Below, piece after piece: positions 1 to 9,603 of a DNA stretch of 64,000 bases; position 1 is the first letter of the stretch; the number at the start of each line of letters is the position of its first letter. Made by a program: the position numbers and the translations under genes. The notes beneath the pieces were generated by a model, which had not been told where the DNA came from, ran no database searches, and saw only the letters and a list, made by a program, of their open reading frames with translations. The stretch comes from Sporobolomyces roseus (Eukaryota; Basidiomycota; Microbotryomycetes; Sporidiobolales; Sporidiobolaceae), in the NCBI GenBank assembly GCA_016617785.1, contig JADILM010000003.1, forward strand, positions 868,001-932,000. Reading direction: 5' to 3'.

Positions 1-789
1 ACGGTGCTCCTCTAGGGTGAGTTACAACTTCCCTTTCCTTCTCTTGAGAACGAATTCTCGACTTTGCTTCGCTTTCCCCTCTTGATCGCTCTCCCTCGCT
101 GATCAACCTCGCCTCTATTCATAAGGGATGGCTTGTTGGATCCAGGAATGATTTCAGAGATCGACGAACAAAACCCAATCTGCATCTTCAAATGGCATTT
201 CGTTACTCGAGCTCAATTGACTCAACTAGGTCTTCTCGAACCCGGTAAGCTTCTCCCTCTCCTCAGTCCTTTTATGAAGACTGACTGTACGTCAAGAGAG
301 CTTGCAGCCTCCCCACCACCTGAACTCTCGCATTCCCTCCCTCCTCCCTCTCCACTCGCACTCGATTTCCTTCGTCGTTCAAATGAACTCTTGATTTCCC
401 TCTTAACGCTCGATCAAAAGAAACGATTCTGTGAGAAGTTGATGGGGTTCAAAGAGCTTGAAGCGGGTGATGGATTGCAGGTTGAGGAACCTGAGGGGAG
501 GAGGGAATTGAGTAGATTCATGCAAAGACTCGCTGGGATGAAAGAGGGTGAAGAGACTGGGAGGAAAGAGGGTGAGGAGACTGGGAGGACAGGGGGAGAT
601 ACGGGAACGGAGGGAATGGAGCAGGAAGGGGATGTACGAGATGGAGTCAAGGAAGAGGAGGGAGGGAAGGGGAAAGAAGATGGACAGATGGACAGTTCTG
701 CGACGAGCGCTGAAGGTGGACAATCAGGGAGTGGAGATGGAACGACAGGAGTCACGGCCAGACGTCGTTCATTGAGGAACAAGGCATAG
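1..789 (+). CDS. 3' part of an unrecognised gene with a charged repetitive tail
   Basis: The gene enters from the left edge. Probable exons are 1-16, 126-244 and 308-789, stop TAG at 787-789. The introns at 17-125 (GTGAGT, branch-like gctgatc, ends aag) and 245-307 (GTAAGC..cag) keep the phase. The visible part has a compact hydrophobic region (residues such as IFKWHFVTRAQLTQLGLLEP) followed by a helix-rich stretch and then a Gly/Glu/Lys-rich tail containing a near-perfect short repeat, ending in a basic ARRRSLRNKA sequence that could be a nuclear localisation signal. I do not recognise the family. The second intron is 63 nt and free of stops, so its retention would not break the frame. The upstream splice and everything before position 1 are uncertain. 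Confidence 0.5.
541..590 (+). repeat. Imperfect 24-bp coding tandem repeat
   Basis: Two adjacent copies of a unit reading gaaagagggtgaagagactgg/gaggaaagagggtgaggagact encode EGEETGRKEGEETGR in the acidic tail of the first gene. This looks like ordinary slippage in a low-complexity region. Confidence 0.6.
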
Positions 790-1066
790 AGTTAGGAGTG
801 GAAATGAGTGGTCGCTTGTCGTTGAGGGAGGGAGTCGGATTTTGCCTATCTAGTTGATCTACTTTACCCTGTTATTGTCTCTGCTCGATCGAGTTGCCGT
901 GACCTCCTATCCTGCCACGTTCAACGAATCTTGACTTTATCGAGAGTTTACAGATTCTTCGAAACGAAAGTTTCTCGCCAAAGTCAAACTCAAACTCTTC
1001 CTTTTTTCTTCCTCTCTCTCTGTCCTCCTTCCTTTCACTTCTCTCTCTCTCCTCCTAACTCTAGAG

Positions 1067-2122
1067 ATGATCACCCACTGTGGCTGGTCTGTTCAACTCT
1101 ACCTCCACAACACCAAGCTCACTCCTTTCGACGTTCAAACTGATTCCTTTTCTCCTTCTTCTCTGTTCGCTTCTTACGCTGTTCCTTCTCTCTCCCTCTC
1201 ACTCGGTACAGAATGGTACTTGATCTGGAGGGATGATCGACCACCCCAATCAAGTACAGCTAGTGTAGTTGGATTGGTACATCAATTCGAAGGTCAAACT
1301 TGTTCGAATGAAAACTCTCTCGTTGGGAGCTCAATCTCTCCTCAATCAACTCTGGGACTTTATCCGAGTGTGAAAGGAATCGTAAGGATGGGAATAGCTC
1401 CATTGAAATTACGATTGGTGTTGAGGGAGGGTCAAGCTAGTCCTGTTCTTTTGAAAGATTCGAAACTTCCTTTGGCTACTTTTGAATTGGTCATTTATCC
1501 TGAATCGGGTACGAAAGAGGATATAAACGGTCCTGTCAATCCACATGGTGAGCACTCCAATCCTCTCTCTCATTGCTCGTGGAGCTGATTCTCCCTCTTT
1601 TTATAGGTTCGCAATCTCAACTTCAGGAAGACTGCTCTGTTCCTCCTCCTCCTTCTGTTCTTCCTGCAGTCCAGACCGCACTCTACTCTCGATCCCCTCC
1701 TCAGCCCTCGACTTCCGCCGCAGCTCAACTCTCCGCCCTCTCTCTCGCTCTCTCTCAATCTCGTTCCGAGGTCTCCCAACTTTCCCTCTCCCTCGAGAAA
1801 GAGCAAAACAAGTCGAATTGTACTCTGTCCCTTTCTCCTCCGACTGACACTCACTGATCCCGGAGAGTGTGCAGATTTCGAAGATGCTGTTTCTACCCTC
1901 TATAACCGATTCTCACCTCTCGAAGAAGTCGAGTATTTGGATCATCGCTTGAGGAAAGAGTCGTTGGCTCCTCACATTCGAGTAGCTGTGGCGTTTGCGA
2001 GGGATCAGGCGAGGGAGAAATTGGAGAGGGAGGAGAAAGAGGGGAGGAAGAGAGAAATCGAGAGATTCATCGAGAAGTTGAGTGAGGGAGAAGGACGGAT
2101 CGATCAAGACGAATCAGGGTAG
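1067..2122 (+). CDS. Hypothetical protein, beta-rich N-terminus and coiled-coil C-terminus
   Basis: Exons 1067-1547, 1607-1819 and 1875-2122 give 313 residues. Introns are GTGAGC..ATAG and GTACTC..GCAG, each with a CTGAT/CTGAC branch-like motif. The ATG at 1067 follows a long CT-rich leader. The first ~160 residues are hydrophobic and aromatic with alternating strands. Next comes a Ser/Pro/Ala stretch, and then from about residue 190 to the end charged heptad-like sequence (SQSRSEVSQLSLSLEKEQNK, then LEREEKEGRKREIERFIEKL) that should form a coiled coil. A globular head plus coiled coil is seen in several unrelated structural families (kinetochore, centrosome and XRCC4/XLF-like proteins), but I see no signature that decides between them. 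It is convergent with the PIN-domain gene downstream. Confidence 0.65.
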
Positions 2123-2677
2123 AGATGGACGAAGTAGAGGGAAGGAAGAAGGAGCGGACGCTTGAGATGGACCCGAACGATGATACGTACAACGCTTTCC
2201 TTTCTCCACCTTCAGTTCGTGCAATGAGCCGCTATCACTGCAAGTCTCACTTTCAATCTCAGGGACGGACCTGAGAGTACCACTTCTCGAGTCGTGTCGA
2301 GCGCCTCTCGTGACCTGCGAAGACTGATGGAGAACAAGAAAGGAAGTTATGCGAATTTCAAAAATTAAACAGTAGAAACTCAGAAGATAATTACGTACTA
2401 CAACGAAGAAGCCGCGCTTGTAGTAGCAGGTTCCCAATCTCCCTTGATTGACTTCGACCTGACGCCGTTCCTCGAGCTCAAATCGATATCCCCTCCTGTT
2501 CTCCCAATGCATCCCTTTTGGATCCCCATCGAACCGCTTTTGATGAAGAGCTCGACTGGTTATGCGTCGATTAGATATAAGTAGTGTCGAGCGCGCATCG
2601 TCTGCCAAGAACCTCTGTCGTTCAGGAATAGAGAGGATTCGTGACCGGTTTCGTCAAGATCCTGAGTTGTTTCGCTC
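2123..2677. other. Convergent intergenic region with one unassigned open frame
   Basis: This lies between the stop of the coiled-coil gene and the stop of the minus-strand PIN gene. It holds both 3' ends. A minus-strand frame open from about 2640 to 2114 has a fairly protein-like composition but no ATG, no family match that I recognise, and is not joined convincingly to a neighbour. Confidence 0.4.
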
Positions 2678-3903
2678 TCAAGGAACGAACAACGTCTTTG
2701 CCGTTCCCTTCTGACTCTTTACCCCACCACCTCCCTCACCCGTACCCCTACTCTTCCCACCCCTGCTACCTCCCCTTCCTCGTTCATTCTGCCCGTCGTT
2801 CAACCTCTCTTTCTCTCTCTTCTGTTTCTCCGCCTGAACTTTCCACCATTCCCTAGCTTTCCCAACTTCCTCATCACTAATTACTCTCTTCCCTCCTCCT
2901 CGACCCTTGAAAAACGTCTTGAGATAATAATAGATTTGATCCCCCGACGAGAGGGAGAGGAAATCGATTGGAGGTTGTGCTTGACGAGGTTGAGTAGGGA
3001 AGAGGGAGAGGAGGGAAGCAGGGATGGGAGGAGTGATGGAGAGGGAGGAATTGTAGAGGAGTACAGAGGAGGTTGGGGAGAGGGCAGAGAAATGTAGAAT
3101 ACATTGGAGGGTTGAACGGAGGGGGCGAGGGATATCGGAAGCGGTTGGGAGTGGGACAGGGACAGGTGATCCATCCTCTTCGAGCGGGAGTTCGAGGGGT
3201 GCTCCTTCAGAGTCGAGTGGTAAGGAGGGTTCGAATCCTTCTGGAACTGTGAATAATTCTTCGACTTTCGACCAAGGTAAGTCTTCGTTTGGGGCTTGAG
3301 CTCGTAAACGGATTCGAGAGGATTGGGGTGATTGAGGAGAGGAGGACGAGATTTGACGCGCTATATTGAATTGAGTTTCGAGGAACCTGGTAGCTTCTCG
3401 AGCGAGATCGTGTAAGGGTTGAGGGGATTTCTTGAGGATATCAAGAGTCGATAGAGCTGTATTATTTCGAGTCAGCTTGGGCAGAATCAGAGGAAGGAGA
3501 GGAGAGGGAGAACTGACCAGAAAGAGGTACGATGAATTGATACCTATCTTCTCTGACCCACTTTTTGAGTAAGGGTAGAGCATGTACGAGTACACTAGCA
3601 TCTACTATCCTGATCTCTTTGTCCTTTCGAGGTTGGTCTGGTCGGTGAGAAGAGTTGGAAGCCCCACCACCTCTTGCTCCTCCTCTCCCTCTCCCTCCTC
3701 TTGACGATCCTCCCGTATATCGATAGTGATCCCTTGAGAATGCTAGATGATCTACTTTTGATTCTAGTTGTTGTACTTGATGAGCGAGGAATGCTGCACC
3801 GAGTGCTTTAGATTGTTTCTCTCTCTGCACACACACTCCTAGATCAGTTACGTGTCACTCGGTAATGAAGATAGTAGCTCACCTTTTCTGCTTCTGTAGT
3901 CAT
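2678..3903 (-). CDS. PIN-domain protein, Nmd4/SMG6-type
   Basis: Exons (minus) 3903-3883, 3824-3518 and 3456-2678 give 368 residues. The first exon encodes only MTTEAEK. After an Arg/Gly/Ser linker, a PIN nuclease fold begins near residue 70: IRIVDASVLVHALPLLKKW carries the first catalytic-type Asp, and the sequence continues with IVPLSALSTLDILKK and a helix PLHDLAREATRFLETQF, the order seen in PIN domains of RNA-decay proteins. A tail rich in Gly/Arg/Lys (RGG-like) ends in AKTLFVP. PIN proteins of this type act in RNA turnover, and fungal Nmd4 binds Upf1 in nonsense-mediated decay. Assignment to Nmd4 itself is inference; the PIN fold is well supported. The 5' end faces the Stc1-domain gene across 100 bp. 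Confidence 0.75.
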
Positions 3904-4003
3904 TGAGGGTATAGAGTGAGATTGGAGTGAATAGTTTGAGAAAAGAGATGAAAACTCGCAGCCAAACTTTCCTGCCTTCTCTCCATTCACTCCTCACCTC
4001 GAA
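3904..4003. promoter_or_regulatory. Short bidirectional promoter of the PIN and Stc1 genes
   Basis: Only 100 bp separate the start codons of the two divergent genes, so both must share a promoter region here (or extend into each other's first exons). No TATA box is evident. Confidence 0.55.
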
Positions 4004-5520
4004 ATGGCTCCTACTACTTCAGATCCACGCAGGAGACCTCAATCAAGTATCCCATCCACCTCCAACACGTCCTCGTCTTCTCATTCACAAGATATTGTTC
4101 CCTCAACATCAACTCATTCTCCCATCGCTTCCACTTCTCAATCACAAGCTTCCACCTCAAGAGACAATAGATACGATCCCTACGTAAGTCGCTCTGATCT
4201 CCTCAGTCGATAAATAGGCACTAAGATAGCCAAACAGCGATTACAGTCACAATCTGCAAGACCTAAATCCGCGAATCCTGCAAGGGCAGAATCGAAACCG
4301 AAACTACCTGCACCATACAACACTGTACGTCGACTTTCTTCCACTTCTGGAGAAAAGAGGAGCCATGAAACAGAGCGATAATTGACAAAGTTTCGACTTT
4401 CGCAACTCTTGTTCTTCTACAGCAACATCCACAGGATCCAAACCTCTTGTACGTTATATCTCGAGCGATCCGTCATATCTCGAGCGCTGATCGGCTATGA
4501 AGAGCGCTGCGTACAGTTGGTGCCGAACTTGTCATGACGTGAGTCCTCTCCTCGTTCCTCGCGTTCACCCTCGCTCCTCTCTACTGCCGAGCGCAAAGCT
4601 CACTCTATGATGATCTCGGCTTGGTTACAGTATCGATACCGTACTGAATTCACCTCGAACCAATTGAGCGGTTACATCGATTCTTCTTCTTCTTCCTCCT
4701 CTACTCCTCGCTCCAATTCTAGCTCCGGCTCAAATCGACGTAAGCAAAAAGACTTCTGCTCAGCCACTCTCTCGAGCGCTGAGTCGAACTTTTTCGTTTC
4801 ACAGGCTCATCAAACTCGCCGACTCTGACAAAGAGGGGGAGAGGTGGGAAAGATTACCAACATCCGAGGTGCAAGCGATGTGTCACGACTCCTATCAACG
4901 AAAGGAAATGGTGTGTATTTCCTCTCACTCCATCTTCGTAACCCCTCTATTCGGCGCCGCTGACTGCTGACTGAGGAAATGTAGTATCGTTTGTAACCTC
5001 AAGAAACCTAATACCGATTACTCTGAATCCCAGGTACGCCTCGCAACACCTCCGCATCTCGCTCCTCGTATGCAGTACTGATGCCTTGATGTCTTCGAGC
5101 GTGTACAGAGGAAGAGTCAGTTTGAGAGCACTTGTAAGAGTTGCGTAACGAAGTTAGAGAATAAGAAAGATAAACTCAAACGTCGCGTAAGCTCACCTCT
5201 CCCCATTGCTCTCACTCTCGAGTCTCTCTGACTGACGCTCTCTCCTTTTCGTGATGCACAGGAGTACGCTCCTTCCCCTCCTTCCCTCTCTTCTCCCCTT
5301 GATTCTCGCTGACTCTCTCTCGCTTGTTTCGCTTCGTAGTATTCAAGCCGACCCCTGGGCTCAAAACGAAGAAGATTCTTCACCCTCCGATCACTCGGAC
5401 AACGAACAAGATCTCTCGATTTCGAGTGTACAGAGTTTGGATAGCTTGTACAAAGTCAACGCGACGGCGAAAGGTTATGAGATGTTGGATCAAGAGGATG
5501 ATGAAGAAGAGGATCAGTGA
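4004..5520 (+). CDS. Stc1-domain zinc protein (heterochromatin/RNAi adaptor type)
   Basis: Exons 4004-4183, 4238-4324, 4423-4448, 4517-4538, 4631-4739, 4805-4910, 4985-5033, 5109-5186, a 2-nt exon 5262-5263, and 5340-5520. After a Ser/Thr/Pro-rich N-terminus the protein has paired cysteines (WCRTCHD, RCKRC, KCIVC, STCKSC) and the two characteristic aromatic-xx-(N/S)Q motifs TEFTSNQL and TDYSESQR that define the Stc1 domain. In fission yeast, Stc1 links the RNAi effector complex to the CLRC histone H3K9 methyltransferase. The C-terminus is acidic (LDQEDDEEEDQ). The final splice is unusual: without the 2-nt exon the acidic tail is out of frame. Reading through instead would end the protein at TGA near 5310. 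The domain call is firm; the role in silencing is inferred from the family. Confidence 0.8.
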
Positions 5521-6086
5521 AGGAAGGGAGATAGAGGTTTGAAGGGAAGTGAAGAGAGCCTTTGTAGCTTTCTGATGGCATAGCTTGACACAATATGCAA
5601 CAGACACTTTTTCGATCGCACGTTCTCGAGAACTTCCGAGAGGTAGTAGAGCGTTTTTGAATTTGCATTGTAAGTAATCGAGTTTTAGAGAATGAACAGA
5701 TGAGAGTTGTTTTGAGACAAGAGTTGGATTTTGAGCGAAAGAGATCTAAAAAGAGCACCGAAAAGAACGACCCGCCCAAATACTAACGAACACAAGGAGG
5801 AGGAAAAGAGAGAGCACATATAGACGAGGAAGGACGAGGTAAAACACTGGTAAAGAGAGAGGGAGAGAGAGGGAGAGGCACATATGAAACAGAGAGAGAG
5901 GAAAATAGGTCTGTTTGGAGGGCTGGGTAGGTGGGAGTGTAACAAACAAACAAACAAACAAACAAACAGAGAAGCACAGATTTTTTGGATAGGAGAGAAA
6001 ACAGATTGTTGGCGATGAGGGAATATCGAAAAAAGAGGAGCTTGAAAATGCGGGTTTTGGTAGAACGAGAAAATGGGTCTTTTCAT
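5521..6086. other. Convergent intergenic region
   Basis: Holds the 3' ends of the Stc1-domain gene and the Rua1-like gene, purine-rich tracts, and a tetranucleotide micro-satellite. No gene seen. Confidence 0.6.
5941..5967 (+). repeat. (CAAA)n microsatellite, about six units
   Basis: Uninterrupted aacaaacaaacaaacaaaca-type tract in the 3' intergenic region. Confidence 0.9.
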
Positions 6087-8965
6087 TCAGAAGGTGCTGT
6101 CGCTTTTACGGGAATGGATGTAGCGGTAGTGGTCGTCGATGATGTAGGGATCTTGTTCTCCAGGAATCGTAGAATCTCCGTGACATTTTTTCGCGTGCTG
6201 AACAAACGAGATCGTGTCAGTGGTATAGCGACAACGGAGGACACAGCGAGAAGGGATCCGTACCTTCCACCAGATCAACTCTGGTACGATCGCATCGATG
6301 TTCTTGACGGAAAGCAGAGGGATCCATTGTTGACACTATACTCGAGCGGAAGATTAGACACTCGCGTCTCGAACAACAGGAGAGAAGCATAGTTGTAGCT
6401 CACCTTGTGACAATGACCCTCGCACATTTCTGCTCGAGTATCTTTCGATTGATGAGGAAGTTCGATGAGACGGGTTTCGAGAGGAGGTGAGAAAGGTAGA
6501 CCCGTCACATTCGATAGACCGTGAGCGTAAGACATGTGATAGACGTAACTACTATTCTTGAGCTAGGAATGAAAGGAAGAAGAAAGTCAGATGATAGACC
6601 GAGTTGCGAAACTGAGGAGAACAAGAGGACATACCTTGAGCCACTTGTGTTCTCCTTCTCCGCCTCGTTCAGGAGGCTCAGAACAGATGGGACAGAGTCC
6701 ACACTTCTCGTCTGAGCTACCTTTGACGAAACGAGGATAATAGAGGTTGAAAGGATCTCCAGATTTGTTCCAGCGAGCTTCGGGAGGAGGTTGCATGAGA
6801 GTGAGACTGGCGAGAGAAGGAACCAGCGCGTTCATGGAAGAGCCTTGCGAGCTTTGAGAGGCGGCGGGTGAGTGTTGAGGAAGAGGAGGAGGCGACATTG
6901 CGTGAGAGCTGGGAGTGTTCGGAGGAAGAGAATAAGCGCCGTGAGGGTAGTGAGCAAATTGAGCGTGAGGGTGGACGTGAGGATGAGCGTGAGAAGAGTC
7001 GTGAATAACGAAGGAACCATTGGCGTCGACGGAGATGTTGGGTAGAGAATTGCCGCTGGTCGAAGTCGAAGCGAGTGGAGGGGTATGAGAGGAATAGGGC
7101 GAATGACCACCGAAAGCACCGAATTGTTCGTAAATCGGGGTAGGAGGAGTTGGGAGAACGTCGAGAGGGTTGGGTTGCGAAGCTTGAATGACTGAACGGG
7201 ATTTGTTGTTGGTTTTCTTGTTGGCGGGGGTCAGCGAGGCGGCTGGGAGGAGGACGTAAGAGTCGGGAGGGATGGCAGAAGAGATGGGGAAGGATCGGTA
7301 GAAACGAGGGAAACTCGAGCTGATCTCGACTTGAGGAGGGAAAGTTCGGTTACGGAGGTTGGGAGGGATGTAAGCTTGACGACGAGGTTTGCGAGGTTCG
7401 AGAGGAGTTTGAGAAGAATTGCGAGCAGTGTTGGTACGTTGCTTCTTGACTGGAGGTCCAGCATCGTTGGCATTCGAAGCACGTTTCGTAGCTTTCCCTT
7501 TCCCCTTCGCTCCCGCGGCACCTCCCTTCCCTGCCTTCTTCTTCCCTTTACCCTTCCCGGTGTCCGTAGCATCTCCATCCTCGTACACATCACCTTCGTT
7601 GTACTCTCCTTCACTCTCTCCACCATCCGATTCCTCTGCTAGCGAATTTGCGATCGACTTGCGACCTCGAGCAGCGCTCCTTCGACCGACGGCTGCAGCT
7701 GGTCCTGACGCGGCGACCTTCGGCGACATGGCGGAAGAGGAAGCGATAGCAGCTGAAGTCGAAGTCGAAAGCGAAGGAGCTTCACTACCGAGCCTTGATC
7801 GATTCGATGAGATGCTCGCTTCCCGTTGCGTGCGAGCAGGGTTGTGTTGACGGATTCGAGTACTCGCAGCTGAACTTGCAGCGCTAGGTCGACGACTGCC
7901 AGGACCTCCTCCTCGTTGGATGTGAAGCGGAGGTTGATCTTCCGCGTGGTTCCAAACGGTCGTTTCGAAGGGTGAAGGTAAAGCGCTACCTCTCGTTCCA
8001 TCCGGGAAGAGCTTGCTGAGCGCCTTGAGATCCGTAGAGTGAATACTCGTGTCGTCGCTTTCGCCCTCTGCGTCCTCATCGCAACTTCGGTCGTCATCGT
8101 CTCCGGTCGTGTTCGTCGCGGTTGATCCTGTCGATCCAGTCGGTAGAGCGAGTCGGAGAAGGTGAAGAGCAGCTTCGGGGACTGACTCGTCTGCTTGAGG
8201 AACCCTCGAACCCCTCGAGCGGGTCGTCGGAGGAGATTGACCGTTTCCGCGAATTGCAGCTTGTTGCAACGACAACGATTCGGAGCGTGGTTGGGAACCT
8301 CGACGAGCTGGAGAGTGTTGTATAGAGATTGGTGCCGACGGAGAGAGTGCACTCCTGGAGGAAGTCGTCGAAGATTCACGAAGAGAAGCCGAGTAGTCAC
8401 CGACGACGTCCCTTGGCGTTCCTCCTCCTCCTCCTCCTGATCCTCCAGCGATTTGACGATCATACATGGCGATTGACATTGACTCTGTACCAGGTTCCGA
8501 GTGGGTCGACGTCGAACCGGGAGTCAAGTGCGAAGGGGAAGGGTGAGCGTAACCTTGCGAAGAATTGAGATTTGGTCGAGTATGGAACATTCCGTCCGAG
8601 TAATCTGAACCAGCGAATGAGAGGTGCATCGCAGACGAAGAGTTGACTGCTGGGGACATTGGGGAGAGCGGGGCCGAACTAGATTTGGTGTGAACCGAGG
8701 GCTCAGAATGAAGGTGAACCCCGAAATGGGCGGAACTGAGTGATCCTCGTCCATCTAAACCTAGAGCTGCAGCTGGCGGAGCTCCATGGGTTACTGATAG
8801 TCCAGATGTTCCATCGTACGAAGGGACAGTCACGGGATTGAGCCAGGAGTCGTAGTCGAAAGGATTCAAGGGTTGATTCGAAGGGTCAGAGGGAGCATGT
8901 AATTGGGCGGAACTGTCGAGGAATGCGAGAGGTCCACCCAGCGAAGGGTCCAAATAGGTGTCCAT
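6087..8965 (-). CDS. Rua1-like transcription regulator
   Basis: Exons (minus) 8965-6635, 6562-6404, 6335-6264 and 6197-6087 give 890 residues. Most of the protein is low-complexity Ser/Pro/Gly with a basic Lys/Gly cluster around residues 490-530 that resembles a nuclear signal. The last ~170 residues form the conserved Rua1 C-terminal domain: CGLCPICSE, the spliced YVYHMSYAHG, CEGHCHKCQQWIPL and IWWKHAKKCHG, i.e. paired Cys/His zinc ligands split over four exons. In Ustilago maydis Rua1 activates the ustilagic acid glycolipid cluster; this family is widespread in fungi and the targets here are unknown. The start ATG at 8965 (MDTYLDPSLGG) is the first in-frame ATG of a longer open frame that begins with non-ATG codons, so an upstream coding exon is possible. 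Confidence 0.8.
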
Positions 8966-9603
8966 GAGAGCTAAGAGCGGTTCTTCTAGTCCTTTACAGC
9001 TGTTGTTCTTCCGTACTAAACCAATCAATTCAAGTTCCGTCAGTTTCAGTTTGAAGCCAATTTCCGCCCTTTCCACCTCACTAGCCGCCTAGATTTACGC
9101 ATGGGAGTAAGATATCATAGCTAAGGACTCACTGTGAGGTACGTTTAGAAGAGCATCGTTGAGTGCTGGAAGTCGAGAGGGTAAAGAAGATTCTGAGGTT
9201 GGAGACAACGAAATCAGCTTTGACTAGTCTAGCGTGTGCAAGGGCTGTACTAGAAGGTGTGTGAGCTTACCCTGAGCCTACTAGAGAGGTCGAGGCGGAA
9301 TTTGAGAAAGAGGGTGAAGAGGAAAGCGAGAGATTGTGGACTAAGAATTCAGTTGAATTGGATTTCCTCTCTCTCAGCTCTCGTTCATAGGGTTCGATAC
9401 ACAGGAGTATAGCTAACGACAACAAGTAGTACTACGACATAGCCAGAATGAAAAATAGGGAGAGAAGAAGAGACAGAACCCCCTGAAAAGTTTAATACCC
9501 TTGAGCGATCGACCTCCAAAGTACTTTGGCACAACCGTTGAATTGAAAGACAGCTCGAGACGTTCTCCATCGATGTTACAGAGACGAGAAGGGGGGTCCT
9601 CCA
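8966..9603. other. Upstream region of the Rua1-like gene
   Basis: Contains the promoter and probably a spliced 5' leader of the minus-strand Rua1-like gene (several GT..CTGA..AG intron-like segments are visible) and the 3' end of FIG4. No separate gene seen. Confidence 0.45.

Noticed and set aside
3200..3250. B-box-like GGTTCGAATCC with an upstream GAGTCGAGTGGTAAG, resembling a tRNA gene
   Set aside because: It lies inside the coding exon of the PIN-domain gene, where it encodes conserved-looking protein. No acceptor or anticodon stem can be folded around it.
5941..5967. CAAA tandem tract as part of a CRISPR-like or telomeric array
   Set aside because: Simple microsatellite without spacers or telomere unit; eukaryotic context.
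7231..8463. Long frames in other phases across the Rua1-like exon
   Set aside because: Shadows of a GC- and Ser-rich coding exon whose own frame carries the conserved zinc domain.
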